From: Bacillota bacterium
GTDB taxonomy: Bacteria > Bacillota > Clostridia > Lachnospirales > Lachnospiraceae
NCBI GenBank assembly: GCA_023386815.1
Contig: JAEWIZ010000027.1
Location: 1-64,000, forward strand
Direction: 5' to 3'
Length of the DNA: 64,000 nt
Made by a program: the position numbers and the translations under genes
Notes under the pieces: generated by a model
Database searches by the model: none
Told to the model about the DNA's origin: nothing
What the model saw: only the letters and a program-made list of their open reading frames with translations
Shown: in pieces, positions 9,372 through 18,959 of the stretch
How the letters are laid out: the number at the start of each line of letters is the position of its first letter
Position numbering within the stretch: the stretch's first letter is position 1

Positions 9372-11138
9372 ATGAAATCAAAAGAGAAAGCTATAAAAAC
9401 TCCGACAAATTCCAGTCTTAAAACAAGATTGATTATTATGTCTATGATGTTTTTATTGATTCCATCCATCTTAGTGGGGCTTAGCAGCTATGCCGTAGCA
9501 AAGATGCAATTAGACAAGCAAGGTCAAGATATTCTTGCAAACAATGTAAATGCCACCTTACAATTGATTAGTCTGAAAAACGAAGATGTGAACGCCGGTA
9601 AATTATCCTTAGAGGAAGCTCAGGAACAGGTAAAAGAATATATGCTGGGCAAGAAACAGGCCGATGGAACCAGACCCATTAGTGATAACATGAAGTTTGG
9701 TGAAAACGGTTATCTGGTTGCCTATGGAAGCGACGGACTTGAAATTGCACATCCTTCACTGGAGGGACAAAATGTTTGGGATGTAGTTGATAAAAAGGGT
9801 GGCAAATTCGTTCAGGAGATTATAAAAGTTGGACAGCAAGGTGGCGGCTTTGTATATTATGATTGGAATCTGCCGAATTCCGAGATAATTAAGGAGAAGA
9901 TATCTTACTCCAAATCAGATGACAATTGGGGCTGGATTATCAGTGCCAGTGCTTATATGGAGGAGTTCAACAAAGGAGCTGATGTGATATTAATGCGACT
10001 CATGATCGCTCTCGCGCTTGCATCCATTCTTGGAATGGTGTTAATCGTGCTGTTCTCCCAGCAATTAGTCAAACCAATCATCCTAATTACAGAGGGAATG
10101 AAAAGTCTAAGCAAAGGAAACCTGGCGATTGAACGTCATAAGATTAAAGCCAGCGGTGAAATAAAAATTCTCGATGAAGCCTATAATTACATGGTGGACG
10201 AATTAAGAACCTTAGTACAAATGATAAATGAGTCAGCTGATTTGGCAGGTAATGACGCAAGGAAAATTGCTGAGCTATCCGGCAGCACCGCAAAGGTATT
10301 TAACGATATGGCTTCGGGTGTCGAAGACATCGCAAACAGCACCTCTTCCCAGGCTGAGGACACTAATAGTACCGCTATAAACCTGGAAAGCCTGAGTAAA
10401 AAGATTAATGAAATAACATCGGAAATTGAACAGATGAACCAAATCTTTCTACAGACTCAAGACATAGTATCAAGTGCACTCGTTACCGTAGACAAGTTGG
10501 TAGAAAGCAATCAGGTCACTAAAAAGTCTAGCGAGATTGCCTCAGATAAGGTAACGCAGATTGATCAGAGTACTGATAATATCGCTATGATCACGGACGT
10601 GATAAAGGATATTGCAAATCAAACAAATTTATTGGCATTAAACGCTTCCATTGAAGCCGCCCGGGCTGGTGAACACGGAAAAGGGTTCATGGTAGTTGCA
10701 GAAGAGGTGCGTAAGCTCTCGGAAGAGTCCAATAAATCCGTTGTAAAGATTAGAGATATGGTGGAACTGATTAAAACCCAGGCGGAAGAGACTGTGAAAG
10801 AAGTTTATTCTGTTGGACAGATTATCTCCGATCAGGATATCGTAGTTCAGGAGACCTCCGACACCTTCAAAAATATTTATGATAATGTAAAAACTGCCTT
10901 AAATAAAGTAAGGCTCGTAACCGAAAACATTGAACGAATTCATCAGGATAAGAATCAGATTATTGATACGGTAACAAACTTATCTGCTATTTCCGAAGAA
11001 AATGCTTCCTCCACCGAGGAACTATCGGCCTCCATCGAAGAGGTTGCTTCAACCACAGAGGAATTTGCAGCTAATGTTGCTAACCTGAATGAGGTTTTTG
11101 ACATCTTAAAGAAGCAGATTCATAAATTCCAGTTGTAA
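9372..11138 (+). CDS. Methyl-accepting chemotaxis protein with Cache sensor domain
   Basis: A 588 aa membrane chemoreceptor. Transmembrane segment 1 is at about 19-41. An extracellular single-Cache-type domain follows (about 45-205), with GENGYLVAYGSDG and HPSLEGQNVWD typical of that fold. Transmembrane segment 2 is at about 211-233, then HAMP, then the cytoplasmic signalling coiled coil. The invariant hairpin tip is present (ANQTNLLALNASIEAARAGE). It should signal through CheW/CheA to the flagellar motor. Ligand unknown; Cache domains often bind small organic acids or amino acids. It has no chemotaxis neighbours. Confidence 0.94.
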   Translation: MKSKEKAIKTPTNSSLKTRLIIMSMMFLLIPSILVGLSSYAVAKMQLDKQGQDILANNVNATLQLISLKNEDVNAGKLSLEEAQEQVKEYMLGKKQADGTRPISDNMKFGENGYLVAYGSDGLEIAHPSLEGQNVWDVVDKKGGKFVQEIIKVGQQGGGFVYYDWNLPNSEIIKEKISYSKSDDNWGWIISASAYMEEFNKGADVILMRLMIALALASILGMVLIVLFSQQLVKPIILITEGMKSLSKGNLAIERHKIKASGEIKILDEAYNYMVDELRTLVQMINESADLAGNDARKIAELSGSTAKVFNDMASGVEDIANSTSSQAEDTNSTAINLESLSKKINEITSEIEQMNQIFLQTQDIVSSALVTVDKLVESNQVTKKSSEIASDKVTQIDQSTDNIAMITDVIKDIANQTNLLALNASIEAARAGEHGKGFMVVAEEVRKLSEESNKSVVKIRDMVELIKTQAEETVKEVYSVGQIISDQDIVVQETSDTFKNIYDNVKTALNKVRLVTENIERIHQDKNQIIDTVTNLSAISEENASSTEELSASIEEVASTTEEFAANVANLNEVFDILKKQIHKFQL

Positions 11139-11366
11139 AGCTGCAACGGCTGCGTCTTTCCAATCACTGAGCTATGTAACCGTTTACCATACATATTATG
11201 ATGATTCCTATTGTCTTTTCTAAATATAGTAGTGTAAAATAGAATAGCCTTTTATGTATAGCTCTATCCAGGATTCTCCGTTACATTCCTGATAGGTACA
11301 TAGGATCGCATTATTTCATGATGAAATCCACATGAATCAAATTTTAGGAAAGAAGGAATATGAATT

Positions 11367-12731
11367 TTGAATGCAACGAAAGATCTTGAATCCAAGAGCG
11401 TCGGTAAGCTTCTCTTTCAGCTCTCCGTACCGGCTGTAATCGGAATGCTTGTAAATGCTTTATATAGTGTTGTCGACAGAATATTTATCGGAAGAGGCGT
11501 TGGTTCCCTGGCACTATCGGGAGTAGCCGTTACCTTTCCAATCACGAACATTATTATGGCCGTGGGTATGCTCGTCGGTATCGGCGCTGCAAGTGTTGTC
11601 TCCATAAAACTAGGGCAGAAGAAAAATGAAGAGGCTGAGCGCATTGTCGGCAATGCTTTCCTACTGACAGTGATACTCTCCATCATCATTACCATTTTGG
11701 GATTGATTTTTCTAAACCCACTACTTAAGGTATTGGGTGCAAGTGAGGAGACTATGCCTCATGCCAAGACCTTTGCCACGCTTCTTCTCGCGGGTGCAGT
11801 TCTTCAAAATGTAGGTTTTGGACTAAATCCAATCATTCGTTCTCAGGGAGATGCCAAAACAGCTATGAAAACCATGCTGATCGGCGCTATCCTAAATACG
11901 ATTTTAAACCCTGTTTTTATTTTTATATTTAAGCTGGGTGTTGCAGGGTCAGCTCTTGCCACATTGGTTTCCCAGGCGGTATGCTCTGTTTGGGTTGTCT
12001 ATTATCTATCATTTAAAAGCATTATTCGCTTGAAGAAGCATCATATGAAGCTGAATTTTACCACCATAGGTGAGATTTCATCTATTGGAGTGTCGCCTTT
12101 TATTATGCAGGTATCTGCTAGTTTTGTTACAATTGTGATTAATACCAGTTTAGTAAAGTACGGCGGAGATCTTGCTGTCGGTGCGTATTCTCTGGTTTCC
12201 TCCATTGCCATGTTGATACTTATGCCTGCCTTTGGCGTTAATCAAGGTGCTCAACCGATTATTGGGTATAATTTCGGTGCTGGAAATGCTTCTCGCGTTA
12301 AGAAGGCCTTATCTTACTCCATTATTGTAAATACCTGCATTACAGCCTTTGGTTGGCTCATGGTGGAACTATTCCCCGTTGCGATTATTAAGATATTTAA
12401 CGGCGATGATGCCGAGTTAATTCGTCTCGCTTCCAATGGCCTTCGTCTATACTTATTGGCAATCTTTACTGTGGGTACTCAATCGGCGTGTATTAATTAT
12501 TTCCAGTCCATCGGAAAAGCTCTTGTTTCTATGGTGCTGAGTCTGCTTCGCCAGGTTATTATATTAATACCACTGGTATTGATCCTGCCTCACTACCTCG
12601 CTTTGAATGGTATCTGGATTGCGGGATCAGTTTCTGACTTCTTGGCATTGGTAATATCCGCGATCATGTTAATACTGGAGATAAGAAAGTTAAACGTATC
12701 CTCTACATTAGCTATGGCTGAGAAAAGATAA
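11367..12731 (+). CDS. MATE-family multidrug/sodium antiporter
   Basis: A 454 aa polytopic membrane protein with about 12 transmembrane helices in two homologous halves. MATE hallmarks include VDRIFIGRGVG, GFGLNPIIRSQGDAKTAM and NQGAQPIIGYNFGAGN. The start is a TTG with GAAGGA 9 nt upstream; the nearby ATGs are out of frame. It likely exports cationic compounds using a Na+ or H+ gradient. Substrate unknown. It converges with a serine hydrolase gene across a perfect 20-bp stem. Confidence 0.92.
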   Translation: MNATKDLESKSVGKLLFQLSVPAVIGMLVNALYSVVDRIFIGRGVGSLALSGVAVTFPITNIIMAVGMLVGIGAASVVSIKLGQKKNEEAERIVGNAFLLTVILSIIITILGLIFLNPLLKVLGASEETMPHAKTFATLLLAGAVLQNVGFGLNPIIRSQGDAKTAMKTMLIGAILNTILNPVFIFIFKLGVAGSALATLVSQAVCSVWVVYYLSFKSIIRLKKHHMKLNFTTIGEISSIGVSPFIMQVSASFVTIVINTSLVKYGGDLAVGAYSLVSSIAMLILMPAFGVNQGAQPIIGYNFGAGNASRVKKALSYSIIVNTCITAFGWLMVELFPVAIIKIFNGDDAELIRLASNGLRLYLLAIFTVGTQSACINYFQSIGKALVSMVLSLLRQVIILIPLVLILPHYLALNGIWIAGSVSDFLALVISAIMLILEIRKLNVSSTLAMAEKR

Positions 12732-12750
12732 TCATATTAAAATAACCAAT

Positions 12751-12799
12751 ATTGAAAGAGGGCAGCCTGCAATTGCAAAGCAGGCTGCCCTCTTTCAAT
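12751..12799. terminator. Perfect 20-bp stem between convergent genes
   Basis: Arms 12751-12770 and 12780-12799 are exact reverse complements around a 9-nt loop. There is no long T run on either side, so termination may rely on the stem and weak flanking A/T. The inner core GCAGCCTGC/GCAGGCTGC is also the stem of the hairpin at 6225-6244. Confidence 0.65.
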
Positions 12800-12823
12800 A
12801 ATCCTCATTACTTTTTTGTTTCA

Positions 12824-13693
12824 TCATAGCCCATATAAGGGGAGTATTTCCCTCTCTATGGTAACCAAAGCTAAATCCTCTCCCTCTGTTATCTCTGCCA
12901 AATAGGTTATCATCAGCTGCTTCTCCGGAAATATGCAGCATTTTTGCCCCCATTTTCCGCTGATCTGAGCCCCGTCTTTATACTTCCAAAAGTAATATCC
13001 ATAGCCGCCTTCCCGGTTCATCTGCTGGATCGCTGTAGCCTCTTTGACCCATCGCTCCGATAGAATTTGTTTCCCCTCATACACTCCCTTTTGCAGGTAT
13101 AACTGACCAAGCCTGCTAAGTTCATTCACCGTCAGCTTCATACCTGACGCCCCATAAAAATGACCGGAAGGGCAATTCACATAGTCAGGGGCTTCTATTC
13201 CAAGGGGCTTAAATAATCTGTTCTCCAAGTACGTTGCTAGATGTTCTCCAACAGCCTTTTCCACTGCTACTCCGACCAGATATGCCGGAATATTAGAATA
13301 ATGAAATCTTGGCGTCTCACTAAAATGAACCCTGTAAGTTAAAGCCTCCTTAAGCCAGTTTTCGCTTTCCATACGAAAAGGATATCCAGGCACTGACATC
13401 GTTAGAAGCCTCTTGATACTTAATTTATGCAATATCTGTAGCTGTTCTTCACTAAGTTCACCAGGAAGCTCATCCTTAACGTAATCATAAATCGGTGCTT
13501 CTATTGAAAATCTACCCTCCTCCACAGCGAGACCCACTGCGGTTGCGGTAAATGCTTTCGTGGCTGAATAGATGGGATGGCGCCCTTTTGGCACAAAATC
13601 ATAAGATTCAACAATCCCTCCTTGATGAAATACTTCAATACCATAGATTGGCCAATTATTGTCCTTTACCTTCTGTATAAAAGCTTCTAGCAT
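12824..13693 (-). CDS. Serine hydrolase of the beta-lactamase/penicillin-binding (class C-like) family
   Basis: A 289 aa protein with no evident signal peptide. The active-site SxxK is SATK in YSATKAFTATAVG, and the second motif YSN is in FHYSNIPAYL. The fold continues with GASGMKLTVNELSRLGQLYL, and GKWGQ near the end fits the third motif region. Such proteins include esterases and D-amino-peptidases as well as beta-lactamases. It lies 17 bp downstream of a TipA-type regulator and is probably co-transcribed and drug-inducible, which would suggest a resistance-linked role. Substrate unproven. Confidence 0.85.
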   Translation of the reverse strand: MLEAFIQKVKDNNWPIYGIEVFHQGGIVESYDFVPKGRHPIYSATKAFTATAVGLAVEEGRFSIEAPIYDYVKDELPGELSEEQLQILHKLSIKRLLTMSVPGYPFRMESENWLKEALTYRVHFSETPRFHYSNIPAYLVGVAVEKAVGEHLATYLENRLFKPLGIEAPDYVNCPSGHFYGASGMKLTVNELSRLGQLYLQKGVYEGKQILSERWVKEATAIQQMNREGGYGYYFWKYKDGAQISGKWGQKCCIFPEKQLMITYLAEITEGEDLALVTIEREILPLYGL

Positions 13694-13710
13694 GCCTTTT
13701 CCTCCTAATT

Positions 13711-14559
13711 CTACCTAGCTTTATAGAATTCCTTGAACGCCTTACCAATATACTCCGATGCACCCTCCCCGTACTGTGCATCCGTTATCGCCATGAATTT
13801 CTCATCGCAGGTATAAAGCTCTGCCATTTCCAACAGCATAAGCCGTACATCCGGCATCTGATATAACTGTTTTGCAACAAAATCATACTCCCCTACGATC
13901 GCTTTAACCTCAAAGGTAGCGACATCCTTTCCCCTAAGGTCAGCCAGTCTGCCTAGTATGGAATCGATTCGATTCTGATACACCTGCATCAGCTCCGAAC
14001 TGATCGGCTTAGCAGCCTCCAGCATCGTATCCTTATCCCCATACCACTCCATTACCTTTTTAAAATTAGCCTGTGCCTTTTCATCACTTGCACTTTCTAT
14101 AAAATGTTTATGAAATTGCTCTAAGTCTCCGTACTCCTGTTCAAATACCTTCAGCTGCTTCGGCTCCATTTGCGTAACTATCGTCTGGTACAATTCTTCA
14201 ATTTCGTTCTTGCTAATTACTTCCTGATCCATTTCCTTCACTCCTTTCAGAATATCATCCATACTGAGAATTAATCGGTTTAGTCTCTCCCGTTTTAACT
14301 CCAGCATTTTCTTTTGACTTCGTAGTATGGTTTCTCTATCAAAATCAGGATTTTCCAAAATCGTTTTAATCTCCTTCAAAGACAACTCAAACTCTCTGAA
14401 GAATAAAATCTGTTGCAAGGTTTCCAATGCTTTATCGTCATAAAGCCGGTATCCTGCTTCTGTGCAGGTAGTCGGAGTTAATAAACCAATCTCGTCATAA
14501 TAGTGTAGTGTGCGCACACTGATACCTGTAATGTTGGAAATCTCTTTCACTGTTCTCAT
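13711..14559 (-). CDS. MerR-family regulator with TipAS antibiotic-recognition domain
   Basis: A 282 aa protein. The N-terminal MerR DNA-binding domain has ITGISVRTLHYYDEIGLLTP and a second wing helix. A coiled-coil dimer helix spans about 75-110. Residues about 130-282 resemble the TipAS domain (KHFIESASDEKAQANFKKV..., YDFVAKQLYQMPDVRLMLLEMAELY), which in TipA binds thiopeptide antibiotics. A promoter with the 19-bp spacer typical of MerR activators lies directly upstream, so it likely activates itself and the following hydrolase gene on ligand binding. Confidence 0.9.
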   Translation of the reverse strand: MRTVKEISNITGISVRTLHYYDEIGLLTPTTCTEAGYRLYDDKALETLQQILFFREFELSLKEIKTILENPDFDRETILRSQKKMLELKRERLNRLILSMDDILKGVKEMDQEVISKNEIEELYQTIVTQMEPKQLKVFEQEYGDLEQFHKHFIESASDEKAQANFKKVMEWYGDKDTMLEAAKPISSELMQVYQNRIDSILGRLADLRGKDVATFEVKAIVGEYDFVAKQLYQMPDVRLMLLEMAELYTCDEKFMAITDAQYGEGASEYIGKAFKEFYKAR

Positions 14560-14588
14560 GGATATTTGCCTCCTGTTTTGATAAAATC

Positions 14589-14619
14589 AATCTACACTAT
14601 GACGTTCCGTTAGAGTCAA
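14589..14619 (-). promoter_or_regulatory. MerR-type promoter with 19-bp spacer
   Basis: On the minus strand: TTGACT (14614-14619), a 19-bp spacer, and TAGATT (14589-14594). MerR-family activators act on promoters with over-long 19-20 bp spacers by untwisting them. The position just before the TipA-type gene supports autoactivation. Confidence 0.7.
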
Positions 14620-14670
14620 GAGATTTTATGAGTTTCCTTATGAATTTATCTCGTAGCGATCGAATGGATA

Positions 14671-14910
14671 TTACTTCCATATACATTTAAAAAAAATATT
14701 AAACTGAGCAATTGATTTTTCAGCCCTATCACTAATCGTGTAATTAACAGAGTAAAGGTATTCTTTTGGCGTAAGTCTTTCTATATGAGTTACAGTTCCT
14801 CCTATATTGGTAATATGCTTATAAATCTTCCTTTTACAAATCATTGGGCTTAAAATTACCTCGTATAAAAATAGCAGAATTAGAATTACAATTGACCACG
14901 TTAAACCCAT
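14671..14910 (-). CDS. Small single-pass membrane protein, unknown function
   Basis: A 79 aa protein with one N-terminal transmembrane helix (about 4-22, LTWSIVILILLFLYEVIL). A short basic segment CKRKIYKH follows, then a beta-rich tail. A good ribosome site (AGGAGG) precedes the ATG. I do not recognise a family, and neighbours give no clue. It is likely real given the start signal and membrane helix. Confidence 0.5.
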   Translation of the reverse strand: MGLTWSIVILILLFLYEVILSPMICKRKIYKHITNIGGTVTHIERLTPKEYLYSVNYTISDRAEKSIAQFNIFFKCIWK

Positions 14911-15027
14911 ATGCTTACCTCCTGGTGGTTGGTTTCTTAATGTAAAATAAATCTCAGACTACCATACAAAATAAACTCTTCAACAACATTCCCAAACTTT
15001 AGGGAAACGTTTTAAATATTAATAGCT

Positions 15028-15423
15028 TTACTGATTAAATGATCCTATTTCAATCAAATTACCTTCTGGATCTGCAATATAACAAGTACGTTGTCCCCAT
15101 GGCTCGGTTGTTGGCTCTAAAATGGGTGTTGCTCCTTTTGATACCACCTTCTGAAATGCTAAATCTACCTCGGCATAGTTATCTACACTTAATGCTATCT
15201 CAAAATGGCCATTCATTGATTTAATATATTCATAGGATCGATTCGTCATTTTTTCAAAATCTGTCCTTCCGTATAATAAAAATAAGGTTCCATCCTTTTC
15301 TAAATATACATTCGTTGTATTCTCATCCTCTTTAATTTCAAATCCTAGTACATCTCTATAGAAACGAACCATAGTTGCCATATCCTGAACAAAGATACCA
15401 AAGCCATCTAATCTCATTTTCAT
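15028..15423 (-). CDS. VOC-superfamily (glyoxalase/bleomycin-resistance-like) protein
   Basis: A 131 aa protein with two beta-alpha-beta-beta-beta modules. The N-terminal DGFGIFVQDMATMVRFYRDVLGFEI and C-terminal GQRTCYIADPEGNLIEIGSF are the classic VOC signatures. The end Glu of NLIEIG is a usual metal ligand. Members include glyoxalase I, dioxygenases and drug-binding proteins, so the reaction cannot be assigned. Monocistronic, with an AGGAGG site. Confidence 0.85.
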   Translation of the reverse strand: MKMRLDGFGIFVQDMATMVRFYRDVLGFEIKEDENTTNVYLEKDGTLFLLYGRTDFEKMTNRSYEYIKSMNGHFEIALSVDNYAEVDLAFQKVVSKGATPILEPTTEPWGQRTCYIADPEGNLIEIGSFNQ

Positions 15424-15565
15424 AGTCCTCCTTAATGTTATATATTAATAATATCCCTACTTTATTGATATAGCTCATTAAAATAGCCAGTGTAATTCTT
15501 ATACATCATTCAACGAAGCTTGGTAAGTAGTCTGTTTTTGTCTCCTTTTATCGAGACTCTTTTTC

Positions 15566-16423
15566 TTATTGAAACTCTTTTTCATGGTTAATAAAAAACT
15601 CATAATAGGTTCGTACATTCTCTAATTCCGTCCAGCGTTCTATCGTAACAGGATTCCTATCAAGGTTATAGATTCTTGCTCCACGCATTGCAAGCAGAAA
15701 TGGTGAATGTGTAGATATGATAAACTGACATCCAAAAAATCTGGCTGACTCCTCAAGAAAACTCATTAGTTCTATTTGCCGTTTTGGGGAAAGGCTATTC
15801 TCCGGCTCATCCAATAGATAAAGCCCATTCTCACCAATTTTTTCTGTAAAATAGATAAATGCACTTTCACCATTGGAATACTCACGGACATTATCCATTA
15901 GCTCCCCTCTGACAAAGCGGGATTGAGTTTTCCTGCGGGCATTATTTACTTTCTTCAACTGTTCATAGTCTGCCATTGATTTCATCTGAAATTGGGAGTA
16001 TTTTGCTTCTAAGTATTCATCAAATAAATCTTCCCGCTTTTGGTCAATTCCCTCGTTCAGATTACGGATATTCAACATATAATCGAATACATCATCACTC
16101 GTAATAATTCTGCTCTTCCTTGGTATATCTTCTTCCTCATTCATCCTGCACAGCTTAACATAATCGGGAAAAAAACTAGATTTATTATACACAGAATCCC
16201 GGCAAATACCGGTTTTTTCAGCAATCACATTAAGCGCTGTGGATTTTCCTGAACCATTACCTCCATACAAAATGGTGACGGTATCAAAGTCTAATCTTTC
16301 TAAATCATTCCCTGATAATATTTTAAACGGATAATAGGAATCATAGCAGGTTCTTTTTATATCCAGAAAAAAACTAAATTCAGTATCAGCATTAGGAAAG
16401 GTAAAGCTTTTTAAATAAATCAT
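15566..16423 (-). CDS. AAA-type ATPase (ABC/SMC-like, OLD-related)
   Basis: A 285 aa protein. Walker A is GGNGSGKST (about 53-61), the signature-like region is YSNGESAFIYF, Walker B is LYLLDEPENSLSP, and a switch histidine is in IISTHSPFL. This matches stand-alone ABC-like ATPases that occur alone or with nucleases or toxin-type partners. No partner gene is adjacent. GGAG lies before the ATG. Cellular role unknown. Confidence 0.85.
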   Translation of the reverse strand: MIYLKSFTFPNADTEFSFFLDIKRTCYDSYYPFKILSGNDLERLDFDTVTILYGGNGSGKSTALNVIAEKTGICRDSVYNKSSFFPDYVKLCRMNEEEDIPRKSRIITSDDVFDYMLNIRNLNEGIDQKREDLFDEYLEAKYSQFQMKSMADYEQLKKVNNARRKTQSRFVRGELMDNVREYSNGESAFIYFTEKIGENGLYLLDEPENSLSPKRQIELMSFLEESARFFGCQFIISTHSPFLLAMRGARIYNLDRNPVTIERWTELENVRTYYEFFINHEKEFQ

Positions 16424-16748
16424 TTTTTTCTCCTATCACAGTTTTACGTTCCTTTGTATCATTTATAGCACTATTTTACGAGTATCATTTATTCGTATCT
16501 TGCAAGTTTAATACTTACTTTATCTTACATAATTGTAAGGCAATCCTTATATTTCTGCAACCGAATGTGGTAACTTAGTGAAAATGATAAGTTATGATTA
16601 AAAGTCATAATCTATGAGCCTTTTCTAACATTCCTGCCCATGCTATGATATTTCTATACTAAGGAATTAACGTAGATATCGGCTGTGTGCTTTGTTATCT
16701 TCGCACAAGGCTAAGCCAAATATGAATCGACGTAGAAATGAGGTTAAC

Positions 16749-17891
16749 GTGAAAGTTGTTATAGCAATGGATTCTTTTAAGGGGAGCTTATCCTCTGTAG
16801 ATGCTGGTAATTCGGTTAAAGATGGTATTTTAAGTGTCTGTGATGCCCAGGTTATCGTAAAACCTCTTGCAGATGGGGGTGAGGGTACCGTAGACGCACT
16901 TTTAGAAGGTATGGGCGGCAGCAAAGTACAAATAAGTGCAACCGGTCCATTAGGCGATAAGGTTACTTGTACCTATGGAATTCTTGGTAAAAGCCAAACT
17001 GCCATCATTGAGATGGCTGCCGCTGCAGGAATCAGCCTGATACCAAAGGAAGACTTAAACCCGCTCTATACTACCACTTACGGTGTTGGAGAGATGGTGC
17101 GGGACGCGATTCATCGAGGATGCAGGGATTTTATCATTGGTATCGGTGGAAGTGCCACGAATGATGGAGGCATCGGGATGCTTCAGGCACTTGGATATAT
17201 ATTCTATGATTCTGAAGGTAAACCTGTTGGGGCAGGAGGCAGAGAAGCTGCCAGAATAACAGATATCTCCACAGCGGGTGCTCTGCAAGAGTTGAAAGAA
17301 TGCCGCTTTATGATTGCCTGTGATGTAACGAATCCGCTTTACGGACCATATGGCGCGTCTCGGGTATTTGGTCCCCAAAAGGGTGCAACACCAGAGATCG
17401 TCGAGGTCCTGGATCATGGCTTAGAGCATTTTTCAAAGGTGGTCAAGGAAATTTTAGGCAAGGACACGGCAGTTGTTCCCGGAACCGGAGCAGCCGGAGG
17501 CTTGGGTTATGCTTTTCTTACTTTTCTGAATGCTACTTTGGAATCAGGTGTCAAAATAATTCTTCGAGAGATCGGTCTAGAGTCGGATATCAGGGATGCC
17601 GACTTTGTAATTACCGGTGAGGGTCAGCTCGACTTTCAGACTGCCATGGGAAAAGCTCCGGTAGGTGTTGCTAAATTAGCAAAAAAGCATGGTAAAAGAG
17701 TCATTGCCTTCGCCGGCAGTACCACGAAAAATGCTTTTAAATGCAACGAGGAAGGCATCGATGCCTATTTCAGTATTCTACAGTGCCCTATGACTGTGCA
17801 GGAGGCTATGGAGCCAGATATTGCAAGAGAGAATCTATTATCTACCACTGCTCAGGTATTTCGGATAATAAACTCACTACAGCCTTCCTAG
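16749..17891 (+). CDS. Glycerate kinase (GarK/GlxK family)
   Basis: Phosphorylates D-glycerate with ATP, probably to 2-phosphoglycerate. The GTG at 16749 is preferred because the protein then begins MKVVIAMDSFKGSLSS, the family's usual N-terminus, with GAGGT just upstream; that gives 380 aa. Earlier in-frame TTG/ATG codons (16692, 16722) lack support. Motifs include PLADGGEGTVDAL, GIGGSATNDGGIGMLQALG and GAAGGLGYAF. It converges with a minus-strand operon whose last genes include a tartronate-semialdehyde-reductase-like enzyme, which makes D-glycerate. Confidence 0.93.
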   Translation: MKVVIAMDSFKGSLSSVDAGNSVKDGILSVCDAQVIVKPLADGGEGTVDALLEGMGGSKVQISATGPLGDKVTCTYGILGKSQTAIIEMAAAAGISLIPKEDLNPLYTTTYGVGEMVRDAIHRGCRDFIIGIGGSATNDGGIGMLQALGYIFYDSEGKPVGAGGREAARITDISTAGALQELKECRFMIACDVTNPLYGPYGASRVFGPQKGATPEIVEVLDHGLEHFSKVVKEILGKDTAVVPGTGAAGGLGYAFLTFLNATLESGVKIILREIGLESDIRDADFVITGEGQLDFQTAMGKAPVGVAKLAKKHGKRVIAFAGSTTKNAFKCNEEGIDAYFSILQCPMTVQEAMEPDIARENLLSTTAQVFRIINSLQPS

Positions 17892-17917
17892 TCAGTACCG
17901 CTAAAATCTTTATAACA

Positions 17918-18008
17918 TAAGGGTGTCTCAAAATTAAATTTCAACCTGCTTCAATATATAATGTTATATATTGTTATGCAAAAGAAATCCAATTTTGAGA
18001 CACCCTTA
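17918..18008. repeat. Inverted-repeat element (18-bp arms) between convergent genes
   Basis: Perfect 18-bp arms 17918-17935 and 17991-18008 (TAAGGGTGTCTCAAAATT and its complement) enclose 55 bp of A/T-rich sequence with further partial symmetry. It could act as a bidirectional terminator between the glycerate kinase and SDR genes. The spacing and GGGTGTCTC-type ends also resemble the termini of insertion-sequence-derived miniature elements. No transposase is present. Confidence 0.7.
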
Positions 18009-18061
18009 TTATTAGTCAGTCGCTTTCCGTATAAAGCTCATAGTAAAGATGCCGCTTTTCA

Positions 18062-18871
18062 TTAATATTTTGTATCGTAGGGCCATGGCTGCCCACCGGC
18101 TATGCAGCCACCATCCACCCTGTATTCACAGCCGGTAATGTAGGAGGACGCATCTGACGCCAGCAAGATACACACGCCCAGAATATCCTCCGGATAGCCC
18201 GGTCGATTCATTGCAATTCGATCCAACAGGTATTTCGAACGCTCCGGATGCTGCCAGGTTACGGTGGTAAGCGGGGTCGCAATATGCCCGGGACTAATTG
18301 CATTCGACCTGATATTAAATTTAGCCCACTCAACTGCCTGAGCCTTAGTTAGGGCAACTATACCACTTTTTGTAGCTGCATAAACGGAGCATCCTCCAAG
18401 CACCCAACCTGTATTATGGGAACCTATGTTGATGATGCTGCCGCGCTCCTGCTTTCTCATGTAATGCCCCACTGCCTGAGATACCAGATAGGTACCCTTT
18501 AAATTAATATCCATGATGCGGTCGTAGGTATCCTCCTCCACATCAAGTATTCCTTCTCTTTTGTTAATGCCTGCGCAATTCACAAGAACATCAATATGCC
18601 CAAACTTCTTACCAACTTCCTCCACGCAGGACAGGATATTCTCCCGATCCATTACATTTAGAATATGAGTGGATGCCTTGCCACCCTCTGCCTCTATTTT
18701 ATCTCTTAACTCTTCCAGTCTCTCCTGATTAATATCACACAAAGCCATGGTGGCACCCGCTTTTGCCAGCCCTTCACATAGTTCACTTCCGATACCGCCT
18801 GTTGCCCCTGTGAACAGAACGACCTTTCCTGAAAGAGAAAATAACTGCTCTAAATATGAATTTTCCGCCAT
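18062..18871 (-). CDS. Short-chain dehydrogenase/reductase (sugar-acid/polyol type)
   Basis: A 269 aa classical SDR. The cofactor motif is TGATGGIG (about 21-28), NAG is in LVNCAGINK, and the catalytic Ser and YAATK lie in the 140-165 region. Sequence style is that of gluconate 5-dehydrogenase and 2-deoxygluconate 3-dehydrogenase, but substrate cannot be fixed. It is the last gene of the carbohydrate operon, 88 bp after the hydroxyacid dehydrogenase gene. A role in handling a keto sugar released from plant polymers is inferred. Confidence 0.88.
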   Translation of the reverse strand: MAENSYLEQLFSLSGKVVLFTGATGGIGSELCEGLAKAGATMALCDINQERLEELRDKIEAEGGKASTHILNVMDRENILSCVEEVGKKFGHIDVLVNCAGINKREGILDVEEDTYDRIMDINLKGTYLVSQAVGHYMRKQERGSIINIGSHNTGWVLGGCSVYAATKSGIVALTKAQAVEWAKFNIRSNAISPGHIATPLTTVTWQHPERSKYLLDRIAMNRPGYPEDILGVCILLASDASSYITGCEYRVDGGCIAGGQPWPYDTKY

Positions 18872-18959
18872 TTTCTATCGTCCTTTCCTGTGTCATGAGT
18901 CAATAATTATATCTTTTATTTATCTTTTCTTTTGTCATCTTATCTTTTATCACCTTATC

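Noticed and set aside
12824..13693. Calling the serine hydrolase an antibiotic-resistance beta-lactamase
   Set aside because: No signal peptide and only general family motifs; esterase or peptidase equally likely.
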